NCBI RefSeq assembly: GCF_900215465.1
Contig: NZ_OBEH01000001.1
Span: 1,240,001-1,304,000 of the forward strand
DNA from: Flagellimonas pacifica
Lineage (GTDB): Bacteria; Bacteroidota; Bacteroidia; Flavobacteriales; Flavobacteriaceae
Reading direction: 5' to 3'
Length of the DNA: 64,000 bases
Each line of letters starts with the position of its first letter. Positions within the stretch are counted from its first letter, which is position 1. Under the pieces are notes generated by a model, which saw nothing but the letters and a program-made list of their open reading frames with translations, had not been told where the DNA came from and did not search any database. Both the position numbers and the translations under genes were made by a program. This document shows, in pieces, positions 45,609 to 56,000 of the stretch.

Positions 45609-45931
45609 TTGGCGACTACTTGAACTTTGCAGAAAACAATTGGTTCTAAAAATGTTATAAAAACCAAAAACTTTTAACTGGTCCAAGATTTAAAATTAAT
45701 GTTGGATAGTGTGTTTTTTCTTTACCTGTTTTCCGTAATTGTTTTTAGAAGGTTCAGAATTCTTCTTCTATTAGAGAATGAAATCTATCATTAAACGGTT
45801 TTTGTCTTTTTATGAATCTTATCAAGCATTTTTTAGAGGTATTAATCTTTGAAAGAAATACACAAATCTGTGATAATATCAAAACCCAAATAATTTTTTT
45901 ATATATTGTTGACAAATAATTAACATTATTG
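45609..45931. promoter_or_regulatory. Upstream region of the ECF sigma gene
   Basis: These 323 bases separate the EEP gene from the sigma factor. No gene is visible. TATATTGTTGAC close to the sigma start is AT-rich and only loosely like a TAnnTTTG box. A short TTGGTT/AACCAA inverted repeat near 45640-45670 lacks a U-run and is not a convincing terminator. Confidence 0.4.
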
Positions 45932-46570
45932 ATGATGGCATCGTTTCCCGAAGCTTTATTGGACTATAATAAAAATGATGCAAAAAGTGATTTGGGCAAT
46001 AGATTAAACTCAGTTGATTTTGACCCTACAATGGAATGGAAATTATTTTGTGATGGCAGTGAATCTGCGTTTATCAAGATTTATAATCACTATTTTCAGG
46101 TTCTATATAATTTAGGGAGACAATTTTCTGGAGATACTGATTTGTTAAAGGACACCTTACAGGAAACCTTCATAAATATTAGAAAGAAAAGGAGCAAATT
46201 GCATAAGGTGATTTCAGTAAAAGCCTTCCTCATAAAGTGCTACAGGAACAGGATTATTACAGAGCAAAAGAAACGAAAGAAAAGTATGACCATGAACTTT
46301 TCTTCTGGTTCACATGGATTTATTCTGACCCCTTCCCATGAAAGTGTCTTGATTAGCAGGCAGTTTCGCCAAGAGCAAATTGAGATGATGCAAGAGTCTT
46401 TAAACAAACTTACCCGAAGACAAAGAGAGGCTATTTATTATTTCTATTACAATGGACTTTCTTATATCCAAATTAAGGATGTTATGGGGTTTTCCAGTGT
46501 CCGCGCAGCCAGAAACTTAATTTATAGGTCTCTTACAGAATTAAGGAAGCAAGTTGAAATTCTTGAATAG
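45932..46570 (+). CDS. RNA polymerase ECF-type sigma-70 factor
   Basis: The protein of about 212 residues has sigma region 2 (SAFIKIYNHYFQVLYNLG, then LKDTLQETFINIRK) and region 4 (LTRRQREAIYYFYYNGLSYIQIKDVMGFSSVRAARN). No region 1 or 3 is present, which is the ECF layout. It is followed by a FecR anti-sigma gene and an STN-type SusC, so it is the output of a FecI/FecR/FecA-like signalling chain induced by the SusC substrate. The frame also opens at a TTG at 45929; the ATG at 45932 is chosen. Confidence 0.94.
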   Translation: MMASFPEALLDYNKNDAKSDLGNRLNSVDFDPTMEWKLFCDGSESAFIKIYNHYFQVLYNLGRQFSGDTDLLKDTLQETFINIRKKRSKLHKVISVKAFLIKCYRNRIITEQKKRKKSMTMNFSSGSHGFILTPSHESVLISRQFRQEQIEMMQESLNKLTRRQREAIYYFYYNGLSYIQIKDVMGFSSVRAARNLIYRSLTELRKQVEILE

Positions 46571-46812
46571 GAAGATTTTGTATACAACAATGTAATTATT
46601 GCTTGATATTGTATTTGCCTTACTTTCAGTCTTACATATTTAAATTGAATGATTATTGGTAATCCCATACATGACATTATCAATCTTCTATTTTTAATGT
46701 AGAATAATGGTGCAAATATTAACAACACCAACAATTTATTTGAAGAAACTCAATTTTTTTTGATGTCATTTATCAATTTTTGATGTCATACTAATATATA
46801 GAGGCCATACCT

Positions 46813-47844
46813 ATGGATTATCACGAATATGAATTGGAAGATTTTCTGGCAGACCCTGAATTTAGAAATTGGGTTTTAAAGCCAAACCCGGCCTCTCATT
46901 TTTTCTGGAAAAAATGGCTGGCTGCAAACCCTTCTAAAAAGACAACGGTATTAGCAGCAAAAGAAATTGTTTTGTCGTTGAAGTTTCATTCAGGTGATGA
47001 AGTTGACCAAAAAGAGCAAGGAGAGATTTTGAAATCCATTTTGGGAAAGCGAAAAATGACCTCCAAGGTTAAGAAAATAAATCTAAATACTATTGCATTT
47101 CAGGTTGCAGCTTGTGGATTGTTGATGGTAGCTATGGCCTTTGGCCATAGTACGTTGACATCTACAGAAATTCAACCATCTGCAATTCCTATTAAGTATG
47201 TTGTAAAAGAGAATCATAAAGGACAGAAATCCAGAATAACATTGCCGGATGGATCCACGATATTTCTTAACAACAACAGTAAAGTCATGTATGCTTCAAA
47301 ATTTGTTGGCAAACGTGAGATTTTTTTGGAAGGAGAGGCATTTTTTCAAGTAAAAAAAGATTCAACAAAACCCTTTATGGTTAATTCCAATGGTTTGTTG
47401 ACCCAGGCATTGGGAACTTCATTCAATATAAAAGCCAATAAGGGAAAGAAAGTTGAAGTTGGTTTGGTTACGGGAAAGATTTCCGTATCTACAGCTACGT
47501 TAGATGACAATATTGAAATAATTGATAGTTCTGGCGGAAAAGCTACCTATGATACGATGGAGGGGAAATTGGATATTTCTTCTTATGGAGATATGGATTT
47601 TTATAAATGGACTAAAAGGATACTGGTTTTTAAGGCAGCTGATTTTGATGAAATAGAGGAATCTTTAGAAAATTGGTATGATGTTGACATTACTGTGCGC
47701 AATTTAAACAGGCGTATCAACTATACTGGTGAATTCCCTAGTGAAAGTCTGGAGAATGTTTTGGAACGAATAGCTTTTGTTGAAAAGTTCTCCTTTAGGA
47801 TAGATGAAGAAAATGAAAGGAAAGTAACAATTTTTTTTAACTAA
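46813..47844 (+). CDS. FecR-family anti-sigma factor
   Basis: The 343-residue protein has a cytoplasmic N-terminal part that would bind the sigma factor, one transmembrane helix (about 97-115), a FecR periplasmic domain (QKSRITLPDGSTIFLNNNSKVMY, FLEGEAFFQVKKDSTKPFMV, ALGTSFNIKA) and a C-terminal DUF4974-like domain (FKAADFDEIEESLENWYDVDI) that should contact the SusC STN domain. It lies 242 bases after the sigma gene and 141 before susC, forming a classic transenvelope signalling module. Confidence 0.94.
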   Translation: MDYHEYELEDFLADPEFRNWVLKPNPASHFFWKKWLAANPSKKTTVLAAKEIVLSLKFHSGDEVDQKEQGEILKSILGKRKMTSKVKKINLNTIAFQVAACGLLMVAMAFGHSTLTSTEIQPSAIPIKYVVKENHKGQKSRITLPDGSTIFLNNNSKVMYASKFVGKREIFLEGEAFFQVKKDSTKPFMVNSNGLLTQALGTSFNIKANKGKKVEVGLVTGKISVSTATLDDNIEIIDSSGGKATYDTMEGKLDISSYGDMDFYKWTKRILVFKAADFDEIEESLENWYDVDITVRNLNRRINYTGEFPSESLENVLERIAFVEKFSFRIDEENERKVTIFFN

Positions 47845-47892
47845 TAACTCTTAAAACTTAAACAAATGAAAATGAAAAACTACCCGTAAAAA

Positions 47893-47940
47893 ATAAGTTT
47901 GCTCCAACGAAAATGGCACTTTCGATGGAAACAAACTTAT
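47893..47940 (+). promoter_or_regulatory. Long stem-loop in the susC leader
   Basis: ATAAGTTTG at 47893-47901 pairs with CAAACTTAT at 47932-47940. Inside, TCCA/TGGA (47903-47906, 47926-47929) and CGAAA/TTTCG (47908-47912, 47920-47924) extend the stem to 18 base pairs with one A-A mismatch and one small bulge, closing a 7-base loop. There is no U-run, so it is not a standard terminator. It lies 46 bases before the susC start and may be an RNA element controlling susC. Confidence 0.65.
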
Positions 47941-47981
47941 CATCAAAAGTTCAATTAAAATTATCAACTAAACCGATGTAA
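47913..47981 (+). CDS. Possible 22-codon leader peptide ahead of susC
   Basis: The reading frame is open from 47862 to TAA at 47979, four bases before the susC ATG. Its only ATGs in the first part are at 47913 and 47925. The full frame reads like a protein (KNKFAPTKMALSMETNLSSK) and would start normally from the ATG at 47866 if one A were added to the A-run near 47869; as it stands, that ATG gives only seven codons (MKMKNYP). Either a frameshifted leader gene or a decayed susC N-terminal extension. Confidence 0.35.
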   Translation: MALSMETNLSSKVQLKLSTKPM

Positions 47982-47985
47982 AAGT

Positions 47986-50900
47986 ATGAAATTTAAACTA
48001 TCTAAAACAATAGCTATGCTCTCTAGGATATTTATTTTGCAACTAGTATTCTGCTATTTTGCAATGGCAAATGAGGGGTATACGCAAAGTATGAAAGACA
48101 TCTACCTTGAGTGGAGTTCCATTCGACAAGTAAAGGTGTTGGATGTCTTTGAAGAAATCGAGAACCAATCAGCTTTCAAATTCAATTATGATGAGAAAGA
48201 TGTTAACAGGAAAGCAAAACTACTTATAGCGCAGGGTTCACATTCTGTGTATGAATTATTAGAGTTAATAAGTAGAGAATCTTCTTTGAATTTTAAAAGG
48301 ATGAACAGTACTATTGCTGTTACTCCTAGACTTGAAAAAGAAGCACCTGAAATAACTGAAAAAATAGTACAACAAACAATAACAGGAACGGTTACCGATA
48401 GTGCCGGGTCGCCTTTACCTGGTGTCAATGTTGTGGAAAAGGGTACTGCTAATGGTGCCTCAACGGATTTTGACGGATATTACAGTATCAATGTTTCAGA
48501 TGGAGCAGTCTTGGTGTTTTCTTCGTTAGGATTTACTTCTAAAGAAGTAGCCGTGGGCAGTCAGTCGTCTATCAATGTAGTTTTGGCGGAAGATGCAGAA
48601 CAGTTGGGAGAAGTAGTTGTGACAGCTTTGGGTATTAAAAGAGAAGAAAAGACTTTGACGTATGCACAACAGACGGTTAGTGCAGATGAGATTACCAAAA
48701 CAAGGGATGTAAACTTCCTTAATAGTATAAATGGTAAAACTGCAGGTGTAGAAATAAAGAAAAGTAGCTCTGGAGCTGGTGGATCTACCAAGATTGTATT
48801 AAGGGGTAACAAATCGTTAAGTGGTGACAGTACTCCACTATTTGTAATTGACGGTATTCCTTTGGCAAACAATAGAGGTGGTCAGCCTGGTATGTGGGGT
48901 GGTACCGATTCTGGAGATGGAATATCAGCATTGAACCCGGATGATATAGCGAGTATAAGTATTTTGAGAGGGGCAAATGCAGCTCTTCTTTACGGTAGTG
49001 CTGGTGCCAATGGGGTTGTACTGATTACTACCAAAGAAGGACAAGCTGGTAAAACTACGGTTTCCCTTAACTCAGGTGTTACTTTTGAAAGTATCATTGA
49101 AACACCAGATTTACAATTCAAGTATGGTGCTATTGGAGAAGCTAAAGAAAGTTGGGACACTACCCCAGGGAATTATGCTAGCGATTATGTAGATGATTTC
49201 TTTTCAACAGGAGCCAACTTTATTAATTCACTTTCCATAAGTGGCGGAAATGATAAGACTACGGCCTATTTTTCGTATTCTAATACTTCGGCAACTGGTA
49301 TTACTCCTGAAAACACGTATGCTAGAAACAACGCTTCTTTTAAACAGTCTACCAAACTATTAAATGATAAGTTGACTGTAAGCTCAAATATTATCTTGTC
49401 TATAGAGAATTCTGAGAATAGATTGCCTTCTGGGTATTACCTCAATCCTCTAACCGGTCTTTACTTCTTTCCAAGAAATAGGGATTTCGCAGATACTAAG
49501 AACAACTATCAAATATTTGATGATACGCGTAATCTTTTTGCGCAGAACTGGTTTGTGAATGATCACCACCAGTCCAATCCGTATTGGATTATTCATAATC
49601 AACCTAGGGAGCAGAAGAATAGAAGGGTAATTGCAAATTTGACCTTGAACTATCAGATTATGGATGCACTTAACCTTCAGGTTAGGGGTAACTATGATTA
49701 TGGGAATGTTACACGGGAACAAAGACATGCTGCAACTTCCAATCCTACTAATGTTAATGAGAATGGTTCATGGGAGTATCACAAATATGAAGATCGTTTG
49801 GTCTATACGGATGCAATCTTGACCTATGATTCTGATTTGTCCGATGACTTTAGTCTTACCGCACTTGTTGGAGGTAGTTATACTGAAACTGATTATGGAG
49901 ACGGGGTTAGGGTTACTCGAAGTAGTGGTAATGGCCTAATCTACCCAAATGAATTCAATTTCCAGAATTTGGATCTGACGCAAACACCTGTTCAATCAGT
50001 AACCAATGGTGTAATAGAAAAGCAAGGTTTATTTGCCAATGCCACATTGGGATATAAAGAGATGTTATTTTTAGATCTTGGAGGAAGAAATGATTGGGCT
50101 TCAACTTTGGCACTTACAGGAAATGACTCTTACTTTTATCCATCAGTTGGTTTAACGGCAATTGTTAGTGAAATGTTTGACATGCCAGAAGCCATTAGCT
50201 TTGGAAAATTCAGGATTTCCAGAACCCAGGTGGCCAACGAGGTGCCTTTTAACCGAATTAACCCTCAAAATAGTATATCAGATCCAGTTGGAAGCTTGAC
50301 TAGAAATACTACGAAGCCTTTTACTGATGCAAAACCTGAAATTATCACAAGTACGGAGTTCGGTGCTGATTGGCGCTTCTTTGGAAATAGGCTTGGAATA
50401 GATTTCACCTATTATAATATCAAGAGTGAAGACCAGTTTATTCCAGTTGCTTTAGATGCTTCTGATCCAGAATCTGAAGGTAGATATACCCGTAAGTTTA
50501 TCAACGCCGGTGAAATTGTGAACAAAGGAGTTGAAATTTCGCTTAACGGATCTCCGGTTAAAAATGATAACTTGGAGTGGAATACCGCATTTAACTTTAC
50601 CAGAAATAGAAGTGAAATTGTGGATATAGGGCCAGATGATGCAAGGGTTGTAAACCTAGGGTCTTCTGAGGGCTATAGCTCTAGATTGGTCGAAGGAGGA
50701 AGATTTAATGATTTATATGTGTTGAAATTTAGAAGAGATGATCAAGGAAGAATACTATTTGATGATAATGGAAACCCATTAAGAACTCAAGAAAGAGAGT
50801 TGATAGGTAACCTTGATCCAGACTTCACGTTAGGTTGGAACAATACAATCTCTTATAAAAGATGGAGTGCCAGTGCCTTGATTAATGGGGTGTTCGGTGG

Positions 50901-51342
50901 AAATGTATTCAGTCAAACAGAGTCCATGTTAGATGGTGCTGGGGTTTCACAAAGAACTGCAGATGCACGTGATGCCGGAAGTGTTGCGGTAAACGGTGTT
51001 GTAGAATCATCCGGAGCCGCGGTTACCAGTGTGGATCCAGAACAATGGTTCCGTTTCATTGGAGACCGTAATGGTGTTGGAGAGGCTTATGTGTACGATA
51101 GAACAAACATTAGATTGGCACAGTTGTCTTTGGCATATGATATTGATTTGGCTAAATTGAACATGCCATTTATACAATCAGCATCTATAGCCTTTATCGG
51201 TAACAACTTGTTCTTTTTGAAAAAAGATGCACCATTTGATCCAGAATTAGCTATGAGTACCGATAGAAATTCTGTAGGGCTAGATAACTTTAATCTGCCG
51301 TCTACACGGAACTATGGATTGAACCTTAAAGTAACTTTTTAA
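47986..51342 (+). CDS. SusC/RagA transporter with N-terminal STN signalling domain
   Basis: The 1118-residue protein has a signal peptide (ends near FAMANEGYTQ), a secretin/TonB N-terminal STN domain (about 45-115, EWSSIRQVKVLDVFEEIE), a CarboxypepD_reg domain (about 130-205, GTVTDSAGSPLPGVNVVEKG), a TonB box-like EVVVTALGI, a plug domain and the barrel ending NYGLNLKVTF. The STN domain marks it as the receptor of the sigma/FecR switch before it. It pairs with the SusD just after it. The substrate is unknown because the operon holds no glycoside hydrolase. Confidence 0.96.
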   Translation: MKFKLSKTIAMLSRIFILQLVFCYFAMANEGYTQSMKDIYLEWSSIRQVKVLDVFEEIENQSAFKFNYDEKDVNRKAKLLIAQGSHSVYELLELISRESSLNFKRMNSTIAVTPRLEKEAPEITEKIVQQTITGTVTDSAGSPLPGVNVVEKGTANGASTDFDGYYSINVSDGAVLVFSSLGFTSKEVAVGSQSSINVVLAEDAEQLGEVVVTALGIKREEKTLTYAQQTVSADEITKTRDVNFLNSINGKTAGVEIKKSSSGAGGSTKIVLRGNKSLSGDSTPLFVIDGIPLANNRGGQPGMWGGTDSGDGISALNPDDIASISILRGANAALLYGSAGANGVVLITTKEGQAGKTTVSLNSGVTFESIIETPDLQFKYGAIGEAKESWDTTPGNYASDYVDDFFSTGANFINSLSISGGNDKTTAYFSYSNTSATGITPENTYARNNASFKQSTKLLNDKLTVSSNIILSIENSENRLPSGYYLNPLTGLYFFPRNRDFADTKNNYQIFDDTRNLFAQNWFVNDHHQSNPYWIIHNQPREQKNRRVIANLTLNYQIMDALNLQVRGNYDYGNVTREQRHAATSNPTNVNENGSWEYHKYEDRLVYTDAILTYDSDLSDDFSLTALVGGSYTETDYGDGVRVTRSSGNGLIYPNEFNFQNLDLTQTPVQSVTNGVIEKQGLFANATLGYKEMLFLDLGGRNDWASTLALTGNDSYFYPSVGLTAIVSEMFDMPEAISFGKFRISRTQVANEVPFNRINPQNSISDPVGSLTRNTTKPFTDAKPEIITSTEFGADWRFFGNRLGIDFTYYNIKSEDQFIPVALDASDPESEGRYTRKFINAGEIVNKGVEISLNGSPVKNDNLEWNTAFNFTRNRSEIVDIGPDDARVVNLGSSEGYSSRLVEGGRFNDLYVLKFRRDDQGRILFDDNGNPLRTQERELIGNLDPDFTLGWNNTISYKRWSASALINGVFGGNVFSQTESMLDGAGVSQRTADARDAGSVAVNGVVESSGAAVTSVDPEQWFRFIGDRNGVGEAYVYDRTNIRLAQLSLAYDIDLAKLNMPFIQSASIAFIGNNLFFLKKDAPFDPELAMSTDRNSVGLDNFNLPSTRNYGLNLKVTF

Positions 51343-51345
51343 AAA

Positions 51346-52932
51346 ATGGATATGAAGAAGTATATATATGTATTATCAATGGTGTTGGCACTAGGTGCTT
51401 GTACCAGCGACTTTGAAGAGACCAATACCAATCCATATGAGATTTCTGATGAATCACTAAAACAGGATTTTAATAATATTGGTGCTTTCTTTCCAGGTTT
51501 ACTGTCAAACCTTTATGGAATTCAGATTGACCATAATTTGACCAATGATTCCTATGCTCGGCATTTGGCTACTCCAACACCGTTTGTGGGTGGAGTGAAC
51601 AATACAACGTATTACTTGCGTTGGAACAGATATTGGACCGTACAGTACAACAATGTAATGGCTCCAGCCAATCAGGTTATCGATATAGCCGCTCAAGAGG
51701 AAGGCAACGATGTGTTTATTGAATTGGCCAATTTAATCAAGGTTATTTCTATGCATCGTTTAACGGTTTACCAAGGACCTGTAGTCTATACTGAATACGG
51801 TTTGGGGAAATCTGGAGCGTATGATAGTGAACAAGCGCTTTATAATGCGTTTTTCTCAGATTTGGATCGTATAATTGGTGTTCTAAAAGCAAATACAGAC
51901 TTTGGTGGTTTTAAAGCTTTTGATGCCAGTTATGGTGGAGATATTGCCATGTGGGCTAAATTTGCAAATTCTTTGAGACTTCGTTTAGCCATTAGAATTT
52001 CAAAAGTAGATCCGGCAAAGGCTCAAGCGGAAGGGGAAAAAGCCATTGCAGATACGGCTGGGCTTATTCTGACCAATGCTGAGAATTTCAATATTTCCAA
52101 TTATGGTAGAAAGTATCACCCGGCAGTAATTTGTTTTGAGTGGAATGATACTCGTATGAGTGCATCTATGGAATCTATTTTAGGTGGATACCAAGACCCA
52201 AGAGTCAGTGCCTTTTTTGATCCGGTAACTGATGATGCAGTAGTGGCAGATCATCCAGGTTTTCCATATAAGGGAATTCGTAATGGGGCAAATTTAGGTG
52301 CCAAGGATGACCGATTGAGTTACTCTACTATTGACCTGTCTTTTAACGACCCTGCTGCGGTAACTGAGCGTAAATTAATGAGTGCTGATGAAGTTCATTT
52401 CCTTTTAGCTGAAGCAGCCCTTAGGGGTTGGGCCAATGCAGGAGATGCTGGCACGCATTACGAAACAGGAGTCCGTACCTCTTTTGAGTTATGGGGAGCA
52501 GGTGGTGTTGATGATTACTTAGCCGACAATACCAGCATACCATGGGATTATACAGATCCTAAAGCAGCTGCAGGTGTTAATGCCTTTACTAATAGGATCA
52601 CAAATACTGTTGCTTGGGATGAAGGAGCTGATAATGAAACCAAATTGGAGAAGATCATTACCCAAAAATGGATTGCTGCTTATACGGATTCTATGGAACC
52701 TTGGGTAGACCATCGTAGAACAGATTATCCAAAGCTTCCGTTTAATTACCAAAATGATAGTAATTCGGATTGGGGAGTTATTGCGGCAGATGACTTTTTA
52801 AGAAGAATGACATTCATCAACAGCGAGCGGGAAAATAATCCCACAGGCGTTGCTGATGCAACTACTAAGTTAGGTGGCCCAGATGAAATAGGAACACGAC
52901 TCTGGTGGGATACCGGAGGACCTAATTTCTAA
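51346..52932 (+). CDS. SusD/RagB-like outer-membrane lipoprotein
   Basis: The 528-residue protein begins MDMKKYIYVLSMVLALGAC, a lipoprotein signal with Cys at about 19; the ATG at 51352 is also possible. It is a SusD-like_2 protein: MHRLTVYQGPVVYTEYG, FANSLRLRLAIR, SADEVHFLLAEAALRGW and TQKWIAAYTDSMEPWVDHRRT are its typical blocks. It starts three bases after the susC stop and is the glycan-capturing lid of this second SusCD pair. An intrinsic terminator follows 14 bases after its stop. Confidence 0.95.
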   Translation: MDMKKYIYVLSMVLALGACTSDFEETNTNPYEISDESLKQDFNNIGAFFPGLLSNLYGIQIDHNLTNDSYARHLATPTPFVGGVNNTTYYLRWNRYWTVQYNNVMAPANQVIDIAAQEEGNDVFIELANLIKVISMHRLTVYQGPVVYTEYGLGKSGAYDSEQALYNAFFSDLDRIIGVLKANTDFGGFKAFDASYGGDIAMWAKFANSLRLRLAIRISKVDPAKAQAEGEKAIADTAGLILTNAENFNISNYGRKYHPAVICFEWNDTRMSASMESILGGYQDPRVSAFFDPVTDDAVVADHPGFPYKGIRNGANLGAKDDRLSYSTIDLSFNDPAAVTERKLMSADEVHFLLAEAALRGWANAGDAGTHYETGVRTSFELWGAGGVDDYLADNTSIPWDYTDPKAAAGVNAFTNRITNTVAWDEGADNETKLEKIITQKWIAAYTDSMEPWVDHRRTDYPKLPFNYQNDSNSDWGVIAADDFLRRMTFINSERENNPTGVADATTKLGGPDEIGTRLWWDTGGPNF

Positions 52933-52946
52933 AGGGGAAACAAAAG

Positions 52947-52977
52947 AAAACCTGTGGCTAACCCCACAGGTTTTTTT
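52947..52977 (+). terminator. Intrinsic terminator between susD and the second CRTAC1 gene
   Basis: AAAACCTGTGG at 52947-52957 pairs perfectly with CCACAGGTTTT at 52964-52974 around a 6-base loop and runs on into further T residues. It should terminate much of the susCD transcript before the CRTAC1 gene. The same arrangement occurs at 11050-11082 on the other strand. Confidence 0.9.
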
Positions 52978-53016
52978 AATAGTAATTTCAAGTCACATCC
53001 AAACCTAAGCTAAAAT

Positions 53017-56000
53017 ATGAATAGCAACTACAAAATCTGTATAGCTTGCTGCATGCTGCTACTTATAAATTCATGTCAAAAAATAGACTCAAGTAAGCTG
53101 TTTTCTAAAATGCCCTCGAGCCATACAGGGGTCAAGTTTAAAAACTTGGTAGTAGAAACTGATGAGTTCAATATTCTCACTTATGGTAATATATATAATG
53201 GAGGAGGGGTTGCCGTTGGCGACATCAATAATGATGGATTGCAAGACCTTTACTTTACAGGAAGTATGGTAGGTAGTCGTTTATATTTGAACAAAGGAGA
53301 TTTTAAGTTCAAGGAAATTGCAAAAGATGCAGGAGTATTTGCTGAAGGACGTTGGAACACTGGTACTTCAATGGCCGATGTGAATGGAGATGGTTTTTTG
53401 GATATATATGTGTGCAGATCGGCTGCCAAGGATAGTGAAAAAAGAAAAAACCTATTGTTCATTAATAATGGTGACCTTACGTTCACAGAAAAATCAGCTG
53501 AATACGGATTGGATGACCTAGGATATTCTACGCAGGGCAATTTTTTTGACTATGACCGGGATGGAGATTTGGATGTGTTTGTTTTAAATCATTCTGTTCA
53601 ACCCTATTCTAGTTTTAAAAACACCTCAAAAACCCTAAGGCAAAAAGTACATCCAGACTATGCAGACCGTTTGTACCGAAATGATAATGGCAAGTTTGTG
53701 GATGTAAGCAGAGATGCCGGAATAATATCCAGTGTGTTAGGCTTCGGATTAAGTGTGTCCGTAAGTGATATTAATGGTGATGATTGGCCGGATATTTATG
53801 TATCAAATGATTTTCATGAGCATGATTTTTTATACCTGAACAATGGTGATGGTACTTTTACTGAAAGTTTAAAGGAATTTATAGGCCATACTTCCCATTT
53901 TTCCATGGGTTCTGATATTTCCGATATTAACAATGATGGCAGGCCAGATATTATTACTCTGGATATGCTTCCTGAAGGGAATTTTAGGCAGAAAATGGTT
54001 TCAGGTCCAGATAATTATGATAAGCACCAGTTTTTGGTAAACTCTGACTTCCATCACCAATATATGAGGAACATGCTGCATTTAAACAAAGGAAATTCAT
54101 TTGCAGAGATTGGACAATTGGCAGGGATACATGCAACAGATTGGAGTTGGGCACCACTCTTTGTCGATTTCAACAATGATGGTTATAAGGATATATTTAT
54201 TACCAATGGTGTTAAACGGGACTACACTAATATGGATTTTATGAATTTCGCTGTTCAAAAACGGCTTGAAGAAATGGATTCTGGAGTTGAAACGGCTATA
54301 AAGGATTTACTTGAAAATATTCCCTCAACCATTGAAGAAAATTATGCATATGAGAATAAAGGAGATTTAACCTTTAATAAAACTACAAATGATTGGGGTC
54401 TAGGAGAGAAGTCGTTGTCAAACGGTGCTGCCTATGCCGATTTGGATAATGATGGAGACTTCGATATCATAGTCAACAATACAGACGAAGAAGCTTTCAT
54501 ATACCGCAATAATAGTGAGCTTGGCAATCTCAACTACCTTAAAATTCAATTTAAAGGAAAAGAAAAAAATACGTTCGCAATCGGAACCAAAGCAATTGTT
54601 AAAATTGGGAAGGAACAACAATATCAAGAATTATACCCGTCTAGGGGTTTTCAATCTTCAGTAGACCCTTCGTTAATATTTGGTCTGGAAAACAGCGCAC
54701 AGGTAGATGAGCTTAAGGTTATATGGCCAGATGGTAATGTGACAATCGAAAATGATGTCCAAGCAAATCAAACCTTGGTTCTAGAACAAAAAAATGCAAC
54801 TTCACCCAAGATTACTAAAGAGAATGTTTCTAAGCTATTTTATGAAGATATAACTTCAGATAGCTTGCTAACCTTCAAGCATAAAGAAAACAAGTTTGTC
54901 GATTTTAAAAGAGAATCGCTTATTCCTCACATGCTGTCTACACAAGGACCAAAATTGACTCAAGGAGACATTAACTCTGATGAACTTGAAGACATTTTCA
55001 TTGGAGGAGCCAAAGGATTTTCGGGAAGTTTGTTCCAGCAAGGAAAAAATGGAAATTTTGCTGCTTTAAAAAGTAGTTTTTTGGAGCAAGACATTAATTC
55101 AGAAGACGTAGATGCACACTTTTTTGATGCGGATGGGGATAATGATTTGGACCTTTACGTAGTTAGTGGCGGTCATGAATTTGAAGAAGGTGCGCCTGAA
55201 CTTCAAGATAGATTATACATAAATAATAGCGGTAGCTTCAGTAAAATGGAATCCTCTTTGCCAAAAATGTATGCCAATGGTTCCTGTGTAAAATCATACG
55301 ACTATGATCAAGATGGAGATGAAGACCTTTTTGTAGGTGGAAGATCCACGCCTGGAAAATATCCTATGGCGCCTAGAAGCTATGTGCTTGAGAATGATGG
55401 AAGGGGTAATTTTAAAGATGTAACCGATGAGGTTAATGTGGATTTGGTTCAACCGGGAATGGTTACTGATGCAATTTGGACAGATTTTAATGGAGATTCA
55501 ATCAAAGATTTGATTTTGGTTGGAGAGTTTATGGCTATACGGTTTTTCGTGAACAATGAAGGGAAATTGGTGGAAAGCGCTAATCCTGTAGTTGGCGAAA
55601 ACATAAAAGGATGGTGGAACAAAATTGTAGAGGGAGACTTTGATAATGATGGAGACTTGGATTATATACTGGGCAATTTTGGTTGGAACTCGCAGCTAAA
55701 GGCCTCTGTTGATGAGCCAGTTCGGATGTATGCCAAGGATTTCGATGACAATGGAGCAATTGATCCCATTCTATGTTCCTATTTAATGGGAGAAAGCTAT
55801 CCTGTATTCTCAAAAGATGATCTGGTTGGGCAATTAAATGGATTAAAGAATAAGTATGTTAACTATTCAGATTATGCCAACCAAAAGATTACAGATTTGT
55901 TTTCTGCAGATGAATTGGAAGATGCATACACTTTAGAAGCCAATAACTTTGCTACAAGTTATTTGGAGAATTTGGGTAACGGCCAATTTAAGATTGTATC

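Noticed and set aside
45640..45670. TTGGTT/AACCAA inverted repeat as terminator of the EEP transcript
   Set aside because: Six-base arms, a long loop and no T-run.
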